Positions 6,598 to 15,300 of a DNA stretch of 20,240 bases are shown in pieces; position 1 is the first letter of the stretch; every line of letters starts with the position of its first letter. The translations under genes and the position numbers were made by a program. The stretch comes from Frankiaceae bacterium (GTDB lineage Bacteria; Actinomycetota; Actinomycetes; Mycobacteriales; SCTD01). The DNA lies in NCBI GenBank assembly GCA_947479995.1, contig CANKBT010000013.1, forward strand, positions 1 to 20,240. Reading direction: 5' to 3'. The notes under the pieces are model-generated. The model saw only the letters and a program-made list of their open reading frames with translations, did no database searches and was not told the origin of the DNA.

Positions 6598-6602
6598 GGC
6601 AC

Positions 6603-6615
6603 CCCACCGAGTGGG
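6603..6615. repeat. short inverted repeat, first of two with CCCAC/GTGGG arms
   Basis: CCCAC-CGA-GTGGG forms a 5-base inverted repeat just after the psuG stop. A second pair with the same arms lies at 6646-6659, 43 bases on. It could be a terminator hairpin or one half of a paired operator. Confidence 0.4.
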
Positions 6616-6621
6616 CAGAAC

Positions 6622-6646
6622 GCCGGACGACGGGGGGCCGTCCGGC
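6622..6646. terminator. hairpin downstream of psuG, possible terminator
   Basis: GCCGGACG (6622-6629) and CGTCCGGC (6639-6646) are perfect 8-base complements around a 9-base G-rich loop. The hairpin sits 25 bases after the psuG stop and 30 before the next gene. There is no T-tract. It could instead be an operator for the c-di-GMP gene, since it ends just before a possible -10 element (CACACT, 6648-6653). Confidence 0.5.
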
Positions 6647-6659
6647 CCACACTGGTGGG
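6646..6659. repeat. second CCCAC/GTGGG inverted repeat, over the possible promoter of the GGDEF-EAL gene
   Basis: CCCAC-ACTG-GTGGG is a 5-base inverted repeat that covers the weak -10 candidate CACACT. It repeats the arms seen at 6603-6615. If the promoter is real, a protein bound here would block it. Confidence 0.35.
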
Positions 6660-6662
6660 AAC

Positions 6663-6671
6663 GGGAGGAGG
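6663..6671 (+). promoter_or_regulatory. strong ribosome binding site deciding the GGDEF-EAL start
   Basis: GGGAGGAGG lies four to seven bases before the GTG at 6676, which makes that codon the likely start. The in-frame GTG at 6655 lies upstream of this site with no ribosome binding site of its own. Confidence 0.75.
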
Positions 6672-6675
6672 TGGC

Positions 6676-9246
6676 GTGGAGGTCACGAGCGACGAGCAGG
6701 TCCGGCGCTTCGAGGCGCTCGTGCACGCCAGCCCCGACTTCACGTCCATCGCGACGCCCGACGGCCGCGTGCAGTTCCTCAACGCCGCCGGCCGCGAGCT
6801 GGTCGGTCTGGGGCCGGACGTCGACGTCACCGCCCTGCGCGTCGAGGACATGCTCACCGACGCCGCGATGGCGCAGCTCGTGCTCGTGCAGCGGCCGGCC
6901 ATCCACGCCCGCGGGCGCTGGGACGGCACGTCGACCCTGCGCGACTGGCGCGGCGGGCCGCCGATCCCGGTCGAGGTGACCTCGACGCTGCTGCGCGACG
7001 GCGACACCGGCGCGCCGATCGCCATCGCCACCGTGCAGCGCGACCTGCGCGAGGTGCTGCAGTCGCAGGACCGCACGGTCGCGGCGCTCGACGCGCTCGA
7101 GGTCAGCGAGGCGCGGTCGCGCGCGCTGCTCACGCACATGTCCGACGCGCTGCTCGTCACCGACGAGGCCGGCGTGCTGCGCTACGCCAGCCCGTCGGCG
7201 CAGCGCGTCTTCGGCGCCGTGCCGGGCACGCGCGAGGGCGACGACGTGGCGCTGCTCGTGCACCCCGACGACCGCGAGTCCGCCCGCCGCGCGCTGCGCG
7301 CGGTCGCCCGCCACGGCGGCACCGGGCCGGTGCTGCGCCTGCGGCTCGCCGAGGAGGGCCGCTGGGTCGAGGCGGTCACCGAGGACCGGCTGGCCGACCC
7401 GGGCGTGCGCGGGCTCGTCGTCACCGCCCGCGACGTCACGCAGCGGCACTGCGAGGAGCAGGCGCAGGCCGGGCAGGCGAGGGTGCTCGAGCTCATCGCC
7501 AGCGGCGCGCCGGTCGGCGACGTGCTCGTCGCCCTCGCCCGCTGGGTCGAGGACCAGCGCCCCGCCACGCGCTGCTCGGTGCTGCTGCGCCAGGGCGACC
7601 TGCTCGTGCTCGGCGCGGCGCCCACCATGTCCGCGGAGTACCGCGAGGCGGTCGACGGCCTGCCGCTCGGCACGCCCGGCTCGCCGTGCGGCACCGCGGT
7701 GCGCGGGGGCGAGCCCGAGCTGGTGCCCGACCTGCTCGCCGACGAGGCGTACGCGCCGTTCCACGCGCTGGCGCGGCGCTGCGGCGTGCGCTCGTGCTGG
7801 TCGTACCCGGTGCTGTCGCCGGCGACGGGCGGCACCATCGGCACGTTCGCGCTGTACGGCGCGGAGCCGGGCCTGCCCGACGCCGAGGTGGAGGCGCTGC
7901 TGGCCCGGGCCAGCCACCTGGTCGGCATCACCCTCGACCGGCAGGCGCTGCTCGACCGGCTGGCGCACGACGCGCACCACGACGCGCTGACCGGCCTGCC
8001 GAACCGCGTGCGGCTGCTCGAGGTGCTCTCGCGCGCGCTCGCCGCGGGCACGTCGCCGACGGTGGTCTTCCTCGACCTCGACCGGCTCAAGATCGTCAAC
8101 GACTCGCTGGGGCACGAGACCGGCGACGAGCTGCTCGTGCGCGTGGCCGACCGGCTGCGCGCGGCCGTGCCGCCCGGCGACCTGGTCGCGCGCTTCGGCG
8201 GCGACGAGTTCGTCGTCGTCTCGGGCGTGCGCGGGCGCGCCGACGCCGAGCAGCTCACCGACCGGCTCCTGTCGGCGGTGGCCGAGCCGGTGCTGCTCGA
8301 CGGGCGGCAGGTGACGCCGTCGGCGAGCGCCGGCGTGGTGCTGGCCGACCCGCGCGAGAGCGCCACCGACGCGCTGCGCGACGCCGACATCGCGATGTAC
8401 CGCGCGAAGCACCGCGGCGGGTCGGGGCACGTGCTGTTCGACGAGGGCATGCGCACCCGCGCCTTCGACCGGCTCGAGCTCGAGGGGCAGCTGCGCGACG
8501 GCCTCGCCGCCGGGCAGTTCGTCGTGCACTACCAGCCGGTCGTCGACCTGCAGGCCGGCGGCGCGGTCGTCGGCTTCGAGGCGCTGCTGCGCTGGCAGCA
8601 CCCCGAGCGCGGCCTGCTCACCCCGGCCGCCTTCGTCGACCTGGCGGAGGAGACCGGGCTCATCGTCCCGCTCGGCGAGTGGGTGCTGCGCACCGCGGCC
8701 GCCGAGGTGCGCGGCTGGGCCGACCACGTCGACGTGCGCGGGCTGACGCTGTCGGTCAACCTCGCCGCGCAGCAGCTGGCGACGCCCGGCCTGCTGCACG
8801 CCGTGTCGGACTGCGTGCGGGCGCTCGGGCCGTGGTCGCTCGGCCTCGAGCTCACCGAGTCGACCCTCATGGCCGACACCGGCCCGGTGCGCGCGGTGCT
8901 CGACCAGCTCGCGGCCTCGGGCGCCGCGCTGTCGATCGACGACTTCGGCACCGGCTACAGCTCGCTGAGCTACCTCACCCGGCTGCCGGTCGCGACCCTG
9001 AAGATCGACCGCAGCTTCGTCACCGACCTCGGGCAGAGCGCCGACGCCGCGACGGTCGCGAGCGCCGTCGTCGGCCTCGGCGACGGCCTGCGGCTGCGGG
9101 TCATCGCCGAGGGCGTCGAGACCGAGGAGCAGCGCCGCACGCTGCGCGAGATGGGCTGCCGCTACGCGCAGGGCTACCTGTTCGGCGCGGCGCTGCCGGC
9201 CGCGGAGGCGCTCGCGCTGCTGGAGCCGGTGCGCCGCCTGCGCTAG
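6676..9246 (+). CDS. PAS-PAS-GAF-GGDEF-EAL c-di-GMP turnover protein
   Basis: This 856-residue cytoplasmic protein has no membrane helices. The domains in order are PAS (about 8-115), PAS (about 140-260), GAF (about 270-415), GGDEF (about 430-590) and EAL (about 600-850). The cyclase motif GGDEF is intact at 508-512. The phosphodiesterase motifs are also intact: EAL 635-637, N695, E725 in ELTES, DDFGTG 755-760, K776 and E812 in AEGVE. Both catalytic activities are therefore possible, and the sensor domains presumably set the balance. The inhibitory site RxxD, expected at 499-502, reads PPGD, so product feedback through the I-site is probably lost. The gene ends tail to tail with the RsbW-like gene, sharing the palindrome CTAG for both stops. 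The signal sensed cannot be told from sequence. Confidence 0.95.
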   Translation: MEVTSDEQVRRFEALVHASPDFTSIATPDGRVQFLNAAGRELVGLGPDVDVTALRVEDMLTDAAMAQLVLVQRPAIHARGRWDGTSTLRDWRGGPPIPVEVTSTLLRDGDTGAPIAIATVQRDLREVLQSQDRTVAALDALEVSEARSRALLTHMSDALLVTDEAGVLRYASPSAQRVFGAVPGTREGDDVALLVHPDDRESARRALRAVARHGGTGPVLRLRLAEEGRWVEAVTEDRLADPGVRGLVVTARDVTQRHCEEQAQAGQARVLELIASGAPVGDVLVALARWVEDQRPATRCSVLLRQGDLLVLGAAPTMSAEYREAVDGLPLGTPGSPCGTAVRGGEPELVPDLLADEAYAPFHALARRCGVRSCWSYPVLSPATGGTIGTFALYGAEPGLPDAEVEALLARASHLVGITLDRQALLDRLAHDAHHDALTGLPNRVRLLEVLSRALAAGTSPTVVFLDLDRLKIVNDSLGHETGDELLVRVADRLRAAVPPGDLVARFGGDEFVVVSGVRGRADAEQLTDRLLSAVAEPVLLDGRQVTPSASAGVVLADPRESATDALRDADIAMYRAKHRGGSGHVLFDEGMRTRAFDRLELEGQLRDGLAAGQFVVHYQPVVDLQAGGAVVGFEALLRWQHPERGLLTPAAFVDLAEETGLIVPLGEWVLRTAAAEVRGWADHVDVRGLTLSVNLAAQQLATPGLLHAVSDCVRALGPWSLGLELTESTLMADTGPVRAVLDQLAASGAALSIDDFGTGYSSLSYLTRLPVATLKIDRSFVTDLGQSADAATVASAVVGLGDGLRLRVIAEGVETEEQRRTLREMGCRYAQGYLFGAALPAAEALALLEPVRRLR

Positions 9247-9641
9247 GCCGGGCGGACCTCGAACCACACGGTCTTGCCGCTCGCCGTGTGCTCGGCGCCC
9301 CACGCCGACGACAGCGCCTCGACGAGCGCGACGCCGCGCCCGCCCTCGTCGAGCAGCGAGGCGCGCCGCAGCGCCGGCAGGTCGGTGCTCGCGTCGCTCA
9401 CCTCCACGCGCAGCACGCGGTCGCCGGGCACCACGCGGATGCGCACCTCGCCGGTGCCGTGCACCAGCGCGTTGGTGGCGACCTCGCTGACGAGCAGGGC
9501 CACGACGTCGCAGTCGGCGCCCGTGCCGGACGCCGCGCACGCCTCGACGGCGAAGCGCCGGATGCGCCCGACGCTCGTCGGCACCGTGTCGGCCAGCATC
9601 TCCCGCGGTCCGCCCACGGGTGCGCTCGGGTCGACGCTCAC
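9243..9641 (-). CDS. RsbW/SpoIIAB-like anti-sigma-factor serine kinase (HATPase_c_2)
   Basis: This 132-residue protein is a single GHKL-type ATPase domain. The N-box VSEVATNALVHGTGE (about 67-81) carries the Glu and Asn that hold Mg-ATP. The G1 region is VEVSDAS and the G2 region is GRGVALVEAL. In the classical partner switch such kinases phosphorylate an STAS anti-anti-sigma protein and bind a sigma factor. Neither an STAS protein nor a sigma factor gene is in this window, so targets are unknown. The GTG at 9641 has AGGAGG eight bases upstream. It follows the PP2C phosphatase gene by 37 bases and is probably co-transcribed. The phosphatase would oppose the kinase on a shared substrate, which is inference from family knowledge. 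Confidence 0.9.
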   Translation of the reverse strand: MSVDPSAPVGGPREMLADTVPTSVGRIRRFAVEACAASGTGADCDVVALLVSEVATNALVHGTGEVRIRVVPGDRVLRVEVSDASTDLPALRRASLLDEGGRGVALVEALSSAWGAEHTASGKTVWFEVRPA

Positions 9642-9678
9642 CTCGCGGTCCTCCTCTCCGCTGCCTGCCCCGCCCCGG

Positions 9679-12294
9679 TCACGGCGCGGGGTCCGGAGGC
9701 ACCTCCGGGGGCACCCGCTGCGGCCCCGCCTCCACGGGCCGCGGCCGGTCCTGCACGTGCAGCCGCACGGCCACGAGCGCGACGTCGTCGTCGGGCTGCG
9801 TCGGCAGCATGCGCTGCAGCAGCGCGTCGCACAGCGCGTCGAGCGGCAGGTGCCCGAGCTCGGCCAGCAGCCGGCGCAGGCGGTCGATGCCGACGTCGAG
9901 GCTCTGCCCGCGGCGCTCGACGAGGCCGTCGGTGTAGAGCAGCACCGTGCTGTCGCGGCCGAGCGCGACCTCGTGCTCCTCGCGGCGGCTCGACGCGTCG
10001 ATGCCGAGCAGCAGGTCGGCCTCGCCGATCTCGAGCATGCGCACGTCGCCGTCGGGGTGCAGCACGAGCGGCGGCGGGTGGCCGGCGTTCGACCAGCGCA
10101 GCCGGGTGACGCCGGTCGCGCGCTCCTCGGCCGTCTGCTCGAGGCGGGCCACGACCGCCGTGGCGCTCGTCTCGACGAGCAGCCCCTCCAGGGCGGCGTC
10201 GAGGCGCGAGAGCACCTCGGCCGGGCCGGCGCTCGAGGTGAAGGCGATGCCGCGCAGCAGGCCGCGCACCTGACCCATCGCCGCGGCCGCGGCGGAGTCG
10301 TGGCCGATGACGTCGCCGATGACGAGCACGGTCGCGCCCGTGGGCTGCAGGAAGGCGTCGTACCAGTCGCCGCCGATCTGGGCCGCCGCGGCGGCCGGCT
10401 CGTAGCGCACGACGACCTCGACGTGGTCGGGCTCCGGCGGCGGGGTGAGGTGGCTGCGCTGCAGCTCCAGCGAGAGCTGCTGCTGCTGCGCGAACAGCCG
10501 CGCGTTGTCGAGCGCGAGGGCGGCGCGCGCGGCGACGTCGCGGCAGGCGGCGAGGTCGGCCTCGTCGTACGGCGCGCGGTCGGGCCCGCGGAAGGCGCTG
10601 AGCAGCCCGACGGTGCGCCCGCGCGCCTGCATCGGGAACAGCGCCGCGCTCGACGGCGCGAGCGCGCGGACCAGGTCGCGCGCCTCCCCGGGCGCGAGCA
10701 CGGCGGCGAGCCGCTCGGTGGCGTCGGACGCGACCACCGCGGGGCGCTGCGACCGCAGGGCCTGCAGCAGGAACGACTGCTCGTCGAGGGCGCCGAGCCG
10801 CACCGCGGAGTAGCGCGCGACGGCGTCGCGGTGGGCGGGGTCGGCGTGCCACCAGCCGACGTCGCGCAGGGCGCCGTCGTCGTCGACCAGCGTGACGAGG
10901 CACCAGTCGCCGAGCTCGGGCACGAGCAGCTGGGCCAGGCGCGCGACGGCCTCCTCGGCCTCCAGCGTCTCGGACAGGCCGGTCGTCACGTCGGCCACGA
11001 GCTGCGCCCGGCGGGTGGCCCGCTCCAGGCGCTGCGCGGCGGCGCGCTCCTCGGTGACGTCGAGGAAGTAGACCGACAGGCCGTCCGGCGAGGGCCAGGC
11101 GCGCACGTCGTACCAGGCGTCGAGCGGCGGCGGGTAGTAGGCCGCGAACGAGGCGGGCCGGCCGGACGCGACGGCGCTGCGGTAGTGCACCTCGAAGTCG
11201 CTGCCGACGGCGTGCGGGAACAGCTCCCACACCACGCCGCCGAGCAGCTCGTCGCGCGGCAGGCCGAACAGCCGCTCGGCCTCCGCGTTGACGTAGGAGA
11301 AGCGCCACTCGACGTCGAGCGAGAAGAAGGCGGCCGACATCGCCTCGAGCACGCGCGCGACGCGGGCCTGGCCGTCGTGCGCGTCGGTCGAGTCGTGGGC
11401 CGCGCCGAGCACGCGGGTGGGCTCGCCGTGCTCGTCGGCGAGCACGCGGCCGCGGGCGGTCACCCAGCGGGTCGTGCCGTCCGGCGTGACGACGCGGTAC
11501 TCCATCGCGAAGTCGCGGACCGCGTCGATGGCCGCGGCCAGCGTGCTCGACACCCGCTCGACGTCATCGGGGTGCAGGCGGGCGGTGAAGTCGGCGAGGG
11601 TGCGCCCGAAGTCGGTGCGGTCGTAGCCGAACATCGCGAGCAGCCGGTCGTCCCAGAGCAGCTGGCCGGTGCGCAGGTCCCAGTCGAAGCTGCCCAGCCC
11701 GGCCGCCTCGATCGCCAGCCCCCAGCGGTCGAGCGTGCTCTGGTACTCGCCGGCGAGGGCCGCCAGCTCGAGCTCGGCCACCACGGAGGAGGCGAGCTGC
11801 TCGAGCATGGTGACGTCCTCGGCCGTCCAGGCGCGCGGCTGCGGGTCGAAGGCGCACAGCGCGCCGACGACCTCGCCGCGCTCGGTGCGCAGCGGCACGC
11901 CGAGGTAGGCGGCGACCGCGCCGCTCGTCACCGGCGGCAGGCCGGCGACCCGCGCGTCGGACGGGGCGTCGTCGACGGCGAGCGGCGCGCCGCGGTCGAC
12001 CGTGACGGTGCACAGCGAGTCGGCCAGCGGGCCCTCGGCGCGCGCCTCCGGCGGCAGCCCCGCGGCGCCCGCGACGACCTGCACCTCGGCGAGCAGCGAC
12101 ACCTGGGCGGCGGACGTGCCGAGCAGCCGCCGCGCGAGGTCGGCGAGCCGGTCGAGCGCCGGCCCGGCGGTCGTGCCGCGGAAGCGGTCGACGTCCGTCC
12201 GGCGGCCGTCGGAGCGCTGCGCGGGCACCGAGGCGCCGGCGACGCTGTCACCGGTCAACGGGGTCGCTCCAGGAGGAGGGGGCGGAGCGGCCAT
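9679..12294 (-). CDS. multi-sensor GAF-PAS-PAS-GAF-PP2C (SpoIIE/RsbU-type) serine phosphatase
   Basis: The protein is 871 residues long from the ATG at 12294. The domains in order are GAF (about 45-180), PAS (about 185-305), PAS (about 312-420), GAF (about 430-600) and a PP2C-type phosphatase (about 615-855), with a Pro-rich tail. The linker LQRSHLTPPP (611-620) is characteristic of actinobacterial SpoIIE-like proteins. Metal-binding Asp residues are visible in GGDWYD (641-646), GDVIGHD (660-666) and DDDVA (about 835-839), and LLYTDGLVERR is also present, so the enzyme should be active. No membrane helices are seen. It likely dephosphorylates an STAS anti-anti-sigma protein in response to signals bound by its sensors. 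The start is doubtful: a -10-like TACGAT overlaps the ATG, and a TTG at 12258 (codon 13) has GGAG eight bases upstream. Confidence 0.93.
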   Translation of the reverse strand: MAAPPPPPGATPLTGDSVAGASVPAQRSDGRRTDVDRFRGTTAGPALDRLADLARRLLGTSAAQVSLLAEVQVVAGAAGLPPEARAEGPLADSLCTVTVDRGAPLAVDDAPSDARVAGLPPVTSGAVAAYLGVPLRTERGEVVGALCAFDPQPRAWTAEDVTMLEQLASSVVAELELAALAGEYQSTLDRWGLAIEAAGLGSFDWDLRTGQLLWDDRLLAMFGYDRTDFGRTLADFTARLHPDDVERVSSTLAAAIDAVRDFAMEYRVVTPDGTTRWVTARGRVLADEHGEPTRVLGAAHDSTDAHDGQARVARVLEAMSAAFFSLDVEWRFSYVNAEAERLFGLPRDELLGGVVWELFPHAVGSDFEVHYRSAVASGRPASFAAYYPPPLDAWYDVRAWPSPDGLSVYFLDVTEERAAAQRLERATRRAQLVADVTTGLSETLEAEEAVARLAQLLVPELGDWCLVTLVDDDGALRDVGWWHADPAHRDAVARYSAVRLGALDEQSFLLQALRSQRPAVVASDATERLAAVLAPGEARDLVRALAPSSAALFPMQARGRTVGLLSAFRGPDRAPYDEADLAACRDVAARAALALDNARLFAQQQQLSLELQRSHLTPPPEPDHVEVVVRYEPAAAAAQIGGDWYDAFLQPTGATVLVIGDVIGHDSAAAAAMGQVRGLLRGIAFTSSAGPAEVLSRLDAALEGLLVETSATAVVARLEQTAEERATGVTRLRWSNAGHPPPLVLHPDGDVRMLEIGEADLLLGIDASSRREEHEVALGRDSTVLLYTDGLVERRGQSLDVGIDRLRRLLAELGHLPLDALCDALLQRMLPTQPDDDVALVAVRLHVQDRPRPVEAGPQRVPPEVPPDPAP

Positions 12295-12320
12295 CGTACG
12301 AGAGCACCCCGCCCGGTCGG
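12293..12320 (-). promoter_or_regulatory. predicted promoter of the phosphatase-kinase operon
   Basis: On the minus strand TACGAT (12298-12293) is a good -10 element, with CCGACC (12320-12315) 16 bases upstream as a partial -35. The start point would be near 12286, downstream of the ATG at 12294. The transcript would then carry a leader of about 28 bases with GGAG before the TTG at 12258. The gap to the divergent recC gene is only 47 bases. Confidence 0.45.
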
Positions 12321-12341
12321 CGCAGGCGGTAGGAAGGCGGG

Positions 12342-15300
12342 GTGCTGACGGTCCACCGCGCGCAGGGCGCGGAGCCGCTGGTCACCGCGCTGGGCGAGGT
12401 GCTGCGCCGGCCGCTGGCCGACCCGGTGGCCGCCGAGGTGGTGGCGGTGCCGGCCAAGGGGGTCGAGCGCTGGATCACGCAGCGGCTGGCCGGCGTGCTG
12501 GGCGCGGTCGACGGCGACGGGGTGGCCGCGGGGCTGGCCTTCCCCAGCCCGTCGCGGCTGGTCGACGAGGCGCTCGCCGCCGCCACCGGCGTCGCGGCCG
12601 ACGACGACCCGTGGGCGCCGGGGCGCGTGCTCTGGGCGCTCGTCGACGTCGTCGACGCCTGCACCGGCGAGCCGTGGTGCGGCGCGCTGACCCGCCACCT
12701 GGCCGGCGAGCACGGCCGCACCCGGCGCTGGGCGACGGCGGCGCACCTGGCCCGGCTGCTGCGCGACTACGCCGCCGCCCGCCCGGAGGCGCTCGTCGAC
12801 TGGGCGCAGGGGCGCGACACCGACGGCGCGGGCGGGGCGCTCCCCGACGACCTGCGCTGGCAGGCCGAGCTGTTCCGCCGGCTGCGCGCGCGGGTCGGCA
12901 CGCCCAGCCCGGCGGAGCGGCTGGAGGGCGCGTGCGCGCGGCTGCGCGACGACCCGGCCGCCAGCGACCTGCCCGAGCGGCTCAGCGTGTTCGGGCCCAC
13001 CCGCCTCACCACGGCGCAGCTCGCCGTGCTCGACGCGCTCGGCGCGGCGCGCGACGTGCACCTGTGGCTGCCGCACCCCAGCCCCCGCGGCTGGGAGCGG
13101 CTGCGCGGCGCGCGGCCGCCGCGTCGGCGGCGCGAGGACGGCACGGCGCTCGACGTGGTGCACCCGCTGCTGGCCAGCCTCGGCCGCGACACCCGCGAGC
13201 TGCAGCTGCGGCTGGGCGGCGCCCCCGACGTGCTGCACCCCTCGCCGCCGCGCGCGCCGTCGCTGCTGCACGCGCTGCAGGACGACCTCGCCGAGGACCG
13301 CGCGCCGTCGCCGGCGCCCGCCGACGGCTCCGTCGAGGTGCACGCCTGCCACGGCCCGGCGCGGCAGGTCGAGGTGCTGCGCGAGGTGCTGCTGCACGCC
13401 TTCGCCGACGACCCGGCGCTCGAGCCGCGCGACGTGCTGGTGCTGTGCCCCGACGTCGAGGCGTACGCGCCGCTCGTGCGGGCGGCGTTCGGGCAGGGCG
13501 CCGCCGGCGGGCACCCCGGCCACCGGCTGCGGGTGCGGCTCGCCGACCGGGCGCTGCGGCGCACCAACCCGCTGCTCGACGTCGTCGCCTCGGTGCTGGA
13601 GCTCGCCGACGGCCGCGTGACCGCCAGCCAGGTGCTCGACCTCGCGGCGCTCGAGCCGGTGCGCCGGTGCTTCTCCTTCGACGAGGACGACCTCGAGCGG
13701 CTGCGCGGCTGGGCGGGGGCCGCCGGCGTGCGCTGGGGGCTCGGGCCGCGCCAGCGCGAGGCGCACGGGCTGCACGACGTGGCGCTGCAGGGCACCTGGC
13801 GCAGCGGGCTGGATCGCGTGCTCGTCGGGGTCGCCGCCGACGAGACCGGCCTGGCCTGGCTCGGCACGGCGCTGCCGCTCGACGACGTCGACTCCAGCGA
13901 CATCGACCTGGCGGGCCGGCTCGCCGAGCTGCTCGACCGCCTGCACGCCGTGCTGTGGCGGCTGCAGCCCGAGGGCGGCGCGCAGGCGGCGACGGCGTGG
14001 ACGGCGCACCTGGCCACCGCGCTCGACCTGCTCACCGCGACCCGGGAGCGCGACGCCTGGCAGGGGGCGCAGGCGCGCCGCGAGCTGGCCGAGGCGACGG
14101 AGCACGCGGGCGAGGTCGCGCTGCGCCTGCCCGACGTGCGGGCGCTGCTCGCCGAGCGGCTGGCCGGGCGCCCCACGCGCGCCAACTTCCGCACGGGCGA
14201 GCTCACCGTCTGCACGATGGTGCCGATGCGCTCGGTGCCGCACCGGCTGGTGGCGCTGCTCGGCCTCGACGACGACGTCTTCCCGCGCGGGGCGGGCGTC
14301 GACGGCGACGACCTGCTGGCGCGCGACCCCTGCCCCGGCGAGCGCGACCGCCGCAGCGAGGACCGCCAGCTGCTGCTCGACGCCGTGCTCTCGGCGGGGG
14401 AGCGGCTGGTGGTGCTCTACAGCGGCGCCGACCCCGTCAGCGGCGTCCGCCGGCCGCCGGCCGTGCCGGTCGGCGAGCTGCTCGACGTGCTGGAGCGCAT
14501 GACGGGCACCGACCTCGTGCGGCGCCACCCGCTGCAGCCCTTCGACCCGGGCGACTTCGCGGCGGCCGCGCCCTTCAGCCACGACCGGTCGGCGCTGGCG
14601 GGCGCCGTGGCGGGACAGGGCGTGCGCGTGGCCGTGCCGGCCTTCCTGCCCGCACCGCTGCCGCCGGTGGCCGGCGACGTGGCGCTCGCCGACCTCGTCG
14701 CGTTCGTCCAGCACCCGGTGCAGGCCTTCCTGCGCCAGCGCCTGCAGGTGCGGGTGCCGGAGCAGGAGGACGACGTGCTCGACGCCCTGCGCGCCGAGCT
14801 CGACGGGCTCGCCCGGTGGGACGTCGGCGAGCGGATGCTGGCGGCGCGCCTGCGCGGCGTCGACGTCGACGCCTTCCGCCGCGCCGAGTGGCGCCGCGGC
14901 ACGCTGCCGCCCCTGCGCCTCGGCCGGGTGCTGCTGGGCGACGTCGAGCGCACCGTCGAGGTGGTCGCCACGGCCGCGGCGCCCTCGCTCGTCGGCGCGC
15001 TGCGCGCGCTCGACGTCGACGTCGACCTCGGCGACGGGCGCGCGCTGACGGGCACGGTCACCGGCGTGCACGGCGCCGCGCTGGCCCGCGCGAGCACGAG
15101 CACGCTGGCCCCCCGGCACCGGCTGGCCGCCTGGGTGCGGCTGCTCGCCCTCGCGGCCGCGCACGACGGCGAGTGGCGGGCGGTGACGACCGGCAAGGGG
15201 CCGGGCCGGGCGCTCGCGAGGACGGCGACGGCCGCCGCGCCCGACCGGCTCGCGGCCCGCGCCCTGCTGGCCGACCTGGTGGCGCTGCGCGACGAGGGCC

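Noticed and set aside
6655..6675. An earlier GTG start for the GGDEF-EAL gene at 6655.
   Set aside because: The strong ribosome binding site lies between it and the GTG at 6676, and the extra residues (a Gly run) are encoded by that site itself.
4729..9540. A 1603-codon open frame on the minus strand.
   Set aside because: It lies opposite the kinase, glycosidase and c-di-GMP genes, which have clear catalytic motifs. The translation is Arg/Ala/Gly/His-rich with no domain. Long antisense frames are expected at this GC content.
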